64,000 nt of DNA. Origin: Lingula anatina. Its lineage: Eukaryota > Brachiopoda > Lingulata > Lingulida > Lingulidae. Numbering within the stretch: the stretch's first letter is position 1; every line of letters starts with the position of its first letter. Position numbers and translations under genes: made by a program. The DNA lies in assembly GCF_001039355.2 (NCBI RefSeq), contig NW_019775830.1:117403-181402 (forward strand), read 5' to 3'. Shown one piece after another: positions 13,711-25,700 of the stretch. The notes beneath the pieces were generated by a model. The model was not told the DNA's origin, made no database searches, and saw nothing but the letters and a program-made list of their open reading frames with translations.

Positions 13711-16700
13711 TCACTGGCCATCAGTTGAGACCTTGTCGTCATCTTGCACTTGGTCTGCACCGCCAGCGGCACATTCATCACCACCTCCTGCCTCCTCCTC
13801 CACGCTACATCTCTGAACAATGTCCTGGTCTGAGACCTGGTCCTGTACAAAAATTAAAATGGTATGAAAGCCAAACTCTTGCCACAAATAACTTTGGAAT
13901 CTTAACATCAACCTCAGTTAGGTTCTGCACAAATCTTTCATCGAGTGTGAAATCCTACATATTAAATGGTAAAACTTAATAACGCAGGACACACTGAAAT
14001 TTCATCTTTTTTTAAATTTTGGATCCCTAAGACTATACTTGGTTACCTTAGCAGCCCTGTAACTGGCAGCAGCTGGATTTCCCGTGGAACTGCCTGTACC
14101 ACCAGCAGCCATATTTCCCGTGGAACTGCCTGTACCACCAGCAGCCATATTTCCCGTGGAACTGCCTGTACCACCAGCAGCCATATTTCCCGTGGAACTG
14201 CCTGTACCACCAGCAGACAGATTTCCCGTGGAACCGCCTGTACCCCAAGCAGCCAGATTTTCCATCCAATCGCCTGTACCACCAGCAGACAGATCTTCGA
14301 CTTGCTCTTGTCGATCTGACAGATAAACCAAGAGCAAATAAAAATACTGTCACATATGAAGAGAGGGAGCAAAAAGTGTACTTCCATTATTTCCATCTGC
14401 CTCTCTGGTGATCTTTGAGGGAAACAGCAGTGTTTTCTTGTTTGAATTTTCTAAACAAGAAAGGATCTTCAATTTGAACCCGACATCCCTTAAAAAAATA
14501 TAGTTTCCATAATTTGACCCCTGACTTCGGTAAAAAATTAATTGTGGAATCACCTGCACGCATAAATAAACAATTTATCAACATTTTAATACCTCGATGG
14601 AGACTAACAGCCATCAAGAAAATAATTATAAACACACAAAATTTTCTATCTATTCCTGCATGTTGCTGGGACCGACCCTAACCGTTGAAATCTAGAAAAA
14701 TGTTCTTGAAGTGGATGGATTGTATTTCAGTATACTGACACTGAATGAAATGTACTGCAACAGGAGGAGGGTGGTTCAAATAAATAGGGCAAGTCATGTG
14801 ACACGTGTGAACACATCTCCCTGTACACGTTACTCTGACCTACATGTAACACGTATTGCAGTTACAATACACTTGCCATGTCTGTTAAAATTTGATATGA
14901 TCTACCACTAGTCAGTATTTAGACAAGGCCCTCACAAAAAAGGTACCATGTCACCATTATCATGATAATAATAATCACACATTTACAGAAATTGTATGTC
15001 CAGAAATAGCTTTAAAATATTGTTTATAACAAAAGTTAACATCATGTTGCACAACACCTACCATGTTCATTGGCTTTCACTTGAGGTCGAGACAGGGCGT
15101 CAGAGTGGTGCATTCTTACTGTACCACCTGACGCCTGGCCTGACATCTGACAGGCTAATTTGGCTCTGCTGTCTGTTGTAATTGCTGGCCATGGATGTGT
15201 CACCAGTCCTGACATTGTGCCTGGGAACTCTTCAATAGTCTCTGTTGTAGCTCTTATCAGTAAATTCTGGATAATTTCTTGTACTACCTGTTGAGCTTCA
15301 TCACCAGTGGAGGCTGAGGAGGGGGTTTCCACAGGCAACACATCATTTTCTTCCGAGTTCACTTCAGATTCCTGATCATCCTGCCTACTTGGGTAGACTT
15401 GTTCATATAGGGGCTTTAGTTCTTTTTCTGTTTGGACACCTACACGTCTAGGTGAAGCAGCCATAGCACATTCCACACCCGAACCACTGCCAGGCAAGTC
15501 TTGCTCTGTAGCACTGTCAGTTTCAGATTGACAACACTCTACCGGTTCTTCTACTTCAACTGTTTGAATAGGTGAAGCAGCCATGTCACATTCCACACCA
15601 GTGACACTGACAGGTAAGTCTCGCTCTGTACAACTAGTAGTCTCAGACTGACAACACTCTATCGGTTCTTCTGCTTCCATTGTTTGAATTGGTGAACTGT
15701 CCACTGACTGCTGGGCAGGGTTCCAGGCAGTTTCTTGTTGTCCACCTTTTACAACAGAACCAGTTTCTTGTTGACCACGTTTCGTAATGGATTCATTGCC
15801 TGTTTCTTGAATGGCCCCATCTCCTACAGGAATTTTGCAGGAGGTTTCATCATAATTATCATTTCTAACATCTCCATTTATCTGTGACTGGACCAAGCCT
15901 TGCTGATCAATTGCTGTAATGGCACTAACTTCAGCACGTGTTTCTGTCCCTCCTTCCTCCCAAATTCTGAATATTGGAATATTTGGCATTTTTATCCAGT
16001 TATTCATCTCAGACTCATAAATCACACTTCGCAGGTTAATTATATTCAAGGGGAGTTTAAAAGCTGATACTATTTTGAAAAAAATTGAGTATTTTATCTG
16101 TTTGTTGAAAATTGGCAATTAATATCTTGCACAAATGAACTACATATTTACTAAATCATTTTTTTATCACTTATCCCACTCTCAGTTAACACTCTACAAG
16201 ACCCACAACTCACAAAAACATAGCCTGGGAAAAAATTAAACATACCCTTCATTACTGGCATCATCAATTGGCACAGTGTTTGGGTCTCCAGCTGGTGGAT
16301 TATCAAGGTGGGTTGCAGCTAAACACAAATATTTTGGGATTAATAAGGGCAGTCAGTCACTGCAACAAGGTTATCAGATTTTTGTTTAAGGAGTTACTGG
16401 AGTAAAAAAATTAAATTAAATTAATTTAAATTAAATTAAACAATGAAAAGTAGTTTTGGTAATCAAAGAAATGTTTCTATTCTAAAGTACAGTGAGACAT
16501 TGGCTCCAAGGTTGTCTTTGCTGCCCAACAGAGTAAAACAAACCACTTGAATCCTCACCTGAAGGAGAGACAGCACCAGTTTCTTGTTGCCCAGTTTTTA
16601 CAATAGTGAAGAAAGAGCCACTTGATTCATCACCTGTTGCTTGCCTGATCACACCTCCTTCAGTACATTTGTAGAAGGTTTCTTCATTTTCTTCATATTC

Positions 16701-19700
16701 TGCTCTATCCTCTGGTGACCTGAATGAGATACATTTATAATCTTGATTATTACAGCGTCTCCATCAGCCAGGACATGCCAAGTAATCTCATCATTCACAG
16801 CTGTGTGCCACATGGATCTAAACATTTCTGTACCTTTCACCGGGGCCGTAGCGATAGTCCGAAGGTTCAATAGTCCGAAGGTCTATGAATTAGAATTCGG
16901 ACCAATGAACCCTTGATTAAAAAATCGATAAAAATGTTACCACTTTTCGGACCAATGAACCTTCGGATCAATGAACCTTCGGACTATCGAGACGCCCCCC
17001 CTTTCACCCACTGAGGATACATATCTGCAGGCTGAATTTACTTTGGGAGTTAAAAAAATTTCTGATAAATAATCTATGTACAGACCAGGCGGAGCAGGCC
17101 AATATTGTACATGTAGTGAAGATAGTACTTGACTGGTAACTGTCTTCTTCACAACAAAGGACTAACAGATCCATGAATCAAATATGGCGGCCCACTTTAA
17201 AGCTTGCTACATAATGACCCTAACAGACAATTAATAGATTCCCTGCAGGTATTATGCCAAAAGCATTTTAGCAGGTCAACTTTATTTGATTTGCAGATCT
17301 GTTGGTCCACTGTTTGGAATGCGATCTAAAACTGAATGATATATCACAAATACATTCACAAATAATATATATAATAAAATGGAATTATAGTCTGACATGT
17401 TCTTGATATCCTATTCCTCTATCTACATGTATACACTTAGAAATTATTGTCTTCACATGGAAAAGTTTGTTTTTTTTTACCTGTCAGTCTCATTATGCCG
17501 TTGAGCAATTCTGACAAATTCATCTTCAGGATTAGGATCAGAACTTGGATTCACACTGATGAAAGAGTCCCCTCCTGGGCGTTGCTGTGGCGGACTAGAG
17601 ACACTGAAAAAATCAAGAAAGTGCAGTAAATGCAACTGATATTCCAAAACATTTAAAATTGCATTCTAATTCATAAGGGAGTTTTATTGATCATCTTTCC
17701 AAATCTTTAAACACACTTATGACTCTAAGGTGATGCTATCATGACTAAGAATAATTACATCTCTATAAGCCAGCAGTCCTAGTAAACCAAAAAGACCTTG
17801 TGATAAGGATGCAACGCTTACTTCATTATAACTGTGTAAGACCGGAGAAAACAAGGCAGCAAAGCTGGTAAATGGTCAGAAATATTAAGGACAAAATTGA
17901 CAGAAGCAGTGACATTATGTCTAAAATAATAGAGAACCAATTTAACACAGTGCACAAAATTTTGTATTTACTGTCACTTTTAATGCAATGCTTTTAGGAC
18001 CTTAAACACCACCCATTCAAAATAAATATGAAATACTGTTACTGTGGGAATGCAGAAAAAATATAAATATCACTGCTTCCACCCCAGGGGAATTCAAAGG
18101 AACACCTGGAAACTGCCAATATGTGGAAAAAAAAAAAAAAAAAAAAAAAAAAAACGCTTCTAGAGAAATTATCTAATCTTTTTAGTTTTTAGACTGCATC
18201 AGCTGCTGTGTTTTAGTTCTGTAAATCATTCCTGCACCTTTCTGAATAATAGGTAGCACAGTAATAAAAATAAAAACTTGAAGTTTATAATCATGCATTA
18301 TTTTCTCAAAGGGTTAGTGTAACTTATATAACTGTGAGGAATGAACATAACTTCTGGGAAGGACAGATGGTTAAAATGTTAGGCATTATGAACAATACAT
18401 TCACTAAATCATAAATAAAATTAAGTTAAGGACATAAAAAGTATAAGAAATTTATCAAATACCACTACTGATTAATTAATTAAAAATAAAAACTCAAATT
18501 ATAGTTATCTTAGAAGCAGTGGGGTGTTGGTTTTGGTTTGGAATTAAAAAAAAAATGGTTTGAAACATGCCAGAACAGTCAACTATACCAGGAGATATTA
18601 TGGTGAGGCAAAGCAGGAGTCACATTTTCCCCATTACATATGGTGCAATTGTGCTCCTTCACCTATCTGTGTCCAGGAAAATTAAACATGTAAGGTTTTA
18701 AGTGTTATGTGAAAAGGAATTACCTATAGTTATTACCTATAGTAAATAACTCAATGTCTGAAAAAAATTATAAAAAAGGCAATGAGGCCCTTTCTTCCCG
18801 CAACACAACCTTTTCATTTGATATGGATAGTAATTTTTATTACAAATATCATAATTATTATTACTATCTCCTATAATACTTGTTTTTTGCATCAACAAAA
18901 TGGATTTACTTTTGACTGTTATTCTCTTTCGGGTCCTATTATATGCATTCATACTTTTTGCACATCACCTCACCAAAAAAAGGGCATAGCCGTAAATACT
19001 AAACATAATGTGCATAACACTTCTGGTTTACTGTTACAGTAATTATTTATAACAACAAATTTGTCTTTCTAGCCTTAATATTTTGACAGAATTGCTTACT
19101 TTTTGCAATACTGAAAGTGAACATCACTTATTCCACTCCCACCATTCCCTTAAACAATGAATACAACCCCCAGCTCACAAAGCACATGCTGGTAATGTAC
19201 CTTTCACTTCTGTTAGAATCCTGCTGTTCGTCTTCATCAAGCCATGGATTCGCTTTTGCAACCGTGTAAGCATCTTCACACACATTGCTTTCATGAACTC
19301 CTACTTGATCATCACCTTTATCTAGTAATTTAAAAGAATAAACACACGCATGACAAGTTTATGATTAATGATGATAAAACCCAGTTGCTGGTCAATACTG
19401 AGCCACACTCAGTATCAGAATTAGAGCTGGTATGGTGCAAGAGACTCTAGTGCCAAAATCTTGCTGTTTACCTTTATTCTACTTTATCAGTTAATAGACA
19501 AATTTCAGACATTTTTCAGTCATGCACGTTTTATTTATGAAATAAAGCATCTTTAAAGCATCATTTGAGTTAGTGCACCACTGCTTTAGTTATCAATGCT
19601 CTTGTCACCTCCAGACTGTAAAAATTCAATTGTATATAACTCTAAATAAATGAAAACGCAGGGATAACATTTCAGTATATCCCTAACATCTTTTACAGAC

Positions 19701-22700
19701 AATTGCCTCCTAATTGCTTTACTAATTCGCAGTCCTAGTTTACCTTGCTTTGATTTAGATAGCTCATCTGTCATGCTGTCTTCATTACTTGTGTCATCTG
19801 CTGATGGTCCATCATGAAGACTATTTGCAGCTGGACAGAAATAACTTGGAATTAGTAGCAGTCGTAAACTCAAACAAAATTAAGAAATGTTTAAGACTTT
19901 AAGGAGCAACAGTGAAAGCAATTATATTGCTTTCTGAAGAAAAAAAATCAATGAAAAGTGGTTTTGTTTTATTATTTTCTTAATAAATACTTTTAGACGG
20001 AAATTTTAGTCCATTTTGAGCAAAATAAAATGGTGATTCCAAATAAAATAATACAGTAAATTACTTATATGAAATTACAGTTATGTACAAATTTACCTTG
20101 CTCTGATTCAGAGTTTAAAGCACCAGATAATGTGGCAGTCTCATTGTCTTCACTATTTACACTTGGACTAATATCTGTCGGTCTTTCATTGGAGTACCCT
20201 GCAACATTTTGGGGTCTTTCACTGGAGTCTCCTGCAACATCTTGCAGTCTTTCATCAGAGTCTCCTGCAACATCTCGCGGCCTTTCATCAGAGTCTCCTG
20301 CAACATCTTGGGGCTTTTCATCAGAGTCTCCTGCAACATCTTGCGGTCTTTCATTGGAGTACCCTGCAACATGTAAAATGAATATTAATTATCATTTTAC
20401 TACACAAGAAATGCCCCAGATAAAATAATGTAGCAGGGTATTTTTTAAGAAATCAGAGAGAATTCCCTGATGAAAATGCTCTAGACAGACATCAAAATAT
20501 TAGTTGTAAACAATTTCAATATTTGCAGTAAACTGAAGAAGAATAATACTACTTAATTAGCAAAACAAAACAAGAATACAATTCTAGTATTAGGGCTGCA
20601 GTTTAAATATATATCTGCACAGACATCTTACCCCCTCCCTGTCTAGATGGGGACGTAGCAGTAGTCCGAAGATTCAATAGTCTGAAGGTTCATTGGTACG
20701 AATGTTCACTATATACCCTTCAGACCAATGAACCCTTGATTAAAAAACAGATGAAAATGTTACCATTTTTCAAACCAATGAAACTTAGGACCAATGAACC
20801 TTTGGACTATCGAGGCTCCACATCTAGACATGCACATTATTTACACACTGTACCTGTGCACAATCTTAATACTACCAAAAAATGTCAGACTGGATTCTAT
20901 TACAACTCCAAAAACTATGTTTTCCAGAAAATCCTGGGGTTCAATAAGGAAATAACCAACCTTATAATCTGGTTTAGTTCATGGAGAAATTAATATGGTT
21001 TAAGGCATGGAGATATTATGTACAAATCTCCATTGTTCTAAATGGGGCCTGACAAAAATGGCAGTCCAAGGAATTAAAATCTGGGGTCCCACGTTAGAAA
21101 GAAGCACCTGGGTTAGTGCACAGGACAAATGACACCTGTAGTAATGAGACATGGACTTTACGTCTGTCACAATAATATATGACCAAATGGACATAAAAGG
21201 AAAATAGAGATATTTCTTAAGGCCAGACTGGTGCGAATATTACTGCTGTGAAGCAGATCTTTTTCTAATGCTTAAGTTTACTGTTATCATTACCTCCTCC
21301 TTGATCCCCGCTCTCCTCAACTGAATGGAGTAGACTTTCTGCAGATAAAAAGAAATTATTTGGAATTAAAAGGCGTACTCACCCCCCTTCGTCTCAGCTA
21401 CCTAAATATACCCAACCAACAATATTTAATTTTTTTGTAAATAATAATAATAACTAGAGGATCAGAGAGGCGATACCGCCTCCGAATATTGTACCACCAG
21501 CTGGAGTAAGCGCATTCGTATAGACCCCCCCACACAAAAAAGGGACACCACCACCAGTCTTGTGCTTGACAAGCTGTAAAAATAGCAATCTACAAGAATT
21601 CTCAAAATATGCAAAAAATATATATAACTAAAAATGGTACAATCAAAGTTCAGTTCATCGTAAGGTAGGTCAAAGGTCAATTTCAAGGTCACAGTAAATT
21701 TCCAGTATATGACTTCCTATTCAAGTTCAATAGTAACTATGGACCTATCTTTGCCAGTTTTGGAGATAAAAGGGAACGACAATTTGCAAAGTTCAATTCA
21801 TGATGAAAAGTAGGTAAAAGGTCAATTTTAAGGTCACAGTAAATTGCCTCTAATGACTTTCTATTCAAATTCAATAGTAGCTATGGGCGTATCTCTGCCA
21901 GTTTTGAAAATAAAAGCATTAAAAAGTTGCAAAGTTCAGTTTATGGTGTTAAGTAGGTCAAAGGTCAATTTCAAGGTCAGAGTAAGATAACAAGTATATC
22001 ACTTCCTATTCAACTTTAATATTAACTATGGACCTATTTCTGCCAGGTTTGGAGTTAAAAGGGAAAGAAATTAGCAAAGTTCAGTTCATGGTGATAAGTA
22101 GGTCAAAGGTCAATTTTAAGGTCACATATATTGCCTCTAATGACTTTCTATTCAAATTCAATAGTAACTATGGGCGTATCTCTGCCAGTTTTGAAAATAA
22201 AAGCATTAAAAAGTTGCAAAGTTCAGTTCATGGTTAAAAGTAGGTCAAAGGTCAATTTAAAGGTCACAGTAAATTGCCTCTGACTTTCTATTCAAATTCA
22301 ATAGTAACTATGGGCATATCTCTACCAGTTTTGAAAATAAAAGCATTAAAAAGTTGCAAAGTTCAGTTTATGGTGTTAAGTAGGTCAAAGGTCAATTTCA
22401 AGGTCAGAGTAAGATAACAAGTATATCATTTCCTATTCAACTTTAATATTAACTATGGACCTATTTCTGCCAGGTTTGGAGTTAAAAGGGAAAGAAATTA
22501 GCAAAGTTCAGTTCATGGTGATAAGTATGTCAAAGGTCAATTTTAAGGACACATATATTGCCTCTAATGACTTTCTATTCAAATTCAATAGTAACTATGG
22601 GCGTATCTTTGCCAGTTTTGGAGATAAAAGGGAACTAAAATTTGCCAAGTTAAGTTCATGGTAAAAAGTAGGTCAAAGGTCAATTTTAAGGTCACAGTAA

Positions 22701-25700
22701 ATTGTCTTTAATGACTTCATATTCAAATTCAATAATAACTATGGACGTATCATTGCCAGTTTTGGAGAAAAAAGGTAACCAAAATTTGCAAAGTTCAATT
22801 CATGATAAAAAGTAGGTCAAAGGTCAGTTTCAAGGTCACATTTAGATTGCCAGTATATGACTTCCTATTTAATTTCAACAGTAACTATGGACCTATCTCT
22901 GCCAGTTTTCGAGATAAAAGGGAACCAAAATTTGCAAAGTTCAGTTCATGGTAAAAAAGTAGGTCAAAGGTCAATTTTTAAGGTCACAGTAAATTGCCTC
23001 TAATGACTTTCTATTCAAATTCAATAGTAACTATGTGCGTATCTCCGCAGTTTTCAAAGTGTAAGCATTAAAAAAGGTGCAAAGTTTAGTTAAGGTGTAA
23101 AGTAGGTCAAAGGTCAATTTCAAGGTCAGAGTAAGATTATCAGTATATGACCTCCTATTCAACTTCAATAGTAACTATGGACCTATCTCTGCCAGTTTTA
23201 GAGATGATAGGGAACCAAAATTTGCAAAGTTCAATTCATGATGAAAAGTAGGTCAAAGGTCAAATTCAAGGTCACATTTAGATTGCCAGTATATGACTTC
23301 CTATTCAAGTTCAATAGTAACTATGGACCTATCTCTGCCAGTTTTGGAGATAAAAGGTAACCAAAATTTGCAAAGTTCAATTCATGATAAAAAGTAGGTC
23401 AAAGGTCAATTTCAAGGTCACATNNNNNNNNNNNNNNNNNNNNNNNNNNNNNNNNNNNNNNNNNNNNNNNNNNNNNNNNNNNNNNNNNNNNNNNNNNNNN
23501 NNNNNNNNNNNNNNNNNNNNNNNNNNNNNNNNNNNNNNNNNNNNNNNNNNNNNNNNNNNNNNNNNNNNNNNNNNNNNNNNNNNNNNNNNNNNNNNNNNNN
23601 NNNNNNNNNNNNNNNNNNNNNNNNNNNNNNNNNNNNNNNNNNNNNNNNNNNNNNNNNNNNNNNNNNNNNNNNNNNNNNNNNNNNNNNNNNNNNNNNNNNN
23701 NNNNNNNNNGGTAACACTTTCCAATAATATTATTGTGTAGTGTATACTGTGTAGTTTCTGAATAACAGCGCAAATAATTTTTTTTTCGTAAAAAATTTCG
23801 TTTTTTTGAAAATTTTGGCCTGTTTGACCTTGAAAGAAAGGTCAAAGGTCAAATCCAAGGGCATATTTGAAATCTACACATATGACTTTTGGAAAGCCGT
23901 CTGTAGAAATTTTCCCCATAATTCCTTCCGTAGGGTAGATAATTAGCATTTAATTTTGCCATTCTTGGACAAGGGTGTATTGCAATGAGTGCCACACCTA
24001 GACCTTCGCACCGACAAAGCCCAAATTTTACGTGGAACGAGTTGAGATTATAGGTGACCTAAATCCAGGAGATGGGTACGGAGGCCCTTACCGTCTAGAA
24101 GGAGAAGCGGTAACGGTGAGATGGCGGCGGAGCATGCGAGTCGGGACTAAAACCATGTGTACCGCCAGCGCCTATGCTGGTGGTACAATAATAATAATAA
24201 TATCTATTTGCAACCAAAAGTTGGATCGTACATTTACAATACCAAAAATGGTAATTCTACGAAAGATAAAAATTCTAATGTACTTTGACAGATACAGATA
24301 AGTAGTAAATGATCAACTGTTGAATAAAATTTCCACAAAAAGGTTAAACTACAGGTCTGTGAATCACACTATGCCAAAAAATTTAAAGTCCTTTTTTACA
24401 TCATACAGTACAACTTTCTCACTTACTCCATATTGAAAGATTGAGGAAAGCACTCTACACAGCTTGTTTGCCAGATAAATTTTGACTGTGTTCACATGAA
24501 AAATCTTTTTTCTAAAAATCTATTTGCGGTATCTTGTGATCACGGTCTGTGCCATGAATACCCCGCGGCGTGATTACTGGCAGCGCCAAGAATTAATTAC
24601 AGCTTTGGAAGTAACTGGCTTGCGCTGCCCGTAATTATGCCGTGGGGTATTAAGGGCACAAACCGTGATCACAAGATACCACAAACAGATTTTTAGATTT
24701 TTAGAAAATAGATTTTTCATGTGAACGCAGCCTTTGATTGGTCCAAAGGGAAAGTGAGATCCAGTCAAAACGTGGCAATACAGATAAGTATACCGCATGA
24801 TGTGAAAAAAGTCAAAGTTGGTACAAGCAGTTTGTGTGCAGGGTACTGGGCCTGGGACACTGATACCTTCATTACTTTTCTTCCATCTTCTATAAACCTG
24901 GACTAGCCCCACAATGGATAATGCTATTCCTACCACTGCAGCAACTATGACAGCATACATCCACGGGAATCTAACAAAGACTGAAAATTTTAAATAAAAG
25001 TAAATGCTTATTAGTATATCCCCATTTGTGTTTGTGTCTTGGTGTGTGTATGACTGTGTGCGCACGCCCACTTGGGTATATTCACAAAAGAAATTCACAT
25101 AAATGTACTTATCAAAATTAAACAAAATAGACATTAATTCGATAACCTCTGAAACAAGTAAATTTGAACTAAAAAAAATCAATAATAGATATTTATTTTT
25201 CACTGTTAGCATTAAAGGTGAATAGAAGGAACAGTGCCTACATGGAGGGGTTGGAGGTCCAGGTGTTGGCTCTGCATTACAAGTTGCTTTATAGTCCGCG
25301 TCTGAGTCACATTTTTTGTCTGGGAACTGTGCATCACATTCCTTTATTTTGTGACCCCAAATATTCTCTCCAGTAATTATGTTGGTTTTGTTACAGCAAT
25401 CACATTTCATACACCTGAAATATGAGACATTTATGCTTTGTATATATGCAACAACATGTTAACACATACACACTGCACACATACACACACACACTAAATT
25501 TTGTGGCAAAAAATTGACTTCACATGCACCTTTATGCATATTGTTTGAATAAAATTCCTGGTTTAAATCAACAGATTCACACAATTTTATTAATATAAAA
25601 CTAACCTAGTTCACTCTTAACACCAATAAACAGAAAATTAGCTAGTTTCCACAAACTAAGAAATTTATAGCACAACCTTCATGTGTAGAACTTTCGCCCA

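Noticed and set aside
14084-14326. Repetitive open frames on the plus strand over the 36-bp minisatellite
   Set aside because: All frames of a 36-bp repeat stay open. The minus-strand frame that joins the flanking exons was chosen.
20157-20372. Repetitive frame with MLQET units
   Set aside because: A shadow of the true 11-residue-repeat exon in another frame; only the other frame keeps phase with neighbouring exons.
21640-23423. CRISPR-like array
   Set aside because: Eukaryotic context, no short identical repeats with unique spacers; it is a plain tandem satellite.
23377-23845. Long open frames across the N run
   Set aside because: They are open only because the gap translates as unknown residues.
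24032-24301. Open frame beginning ERVEIIGDLNPGDGYGG, also present at 27302-27589
   Set aside because: It overlaps an intron of the TNFR-like gene, differs by an 18-bp indel between copies and drifts into A/T-rich codons. A neighbouring short frame with PNFTWNELRL hints at a dead Myb/SANT-like exon but stops at once.
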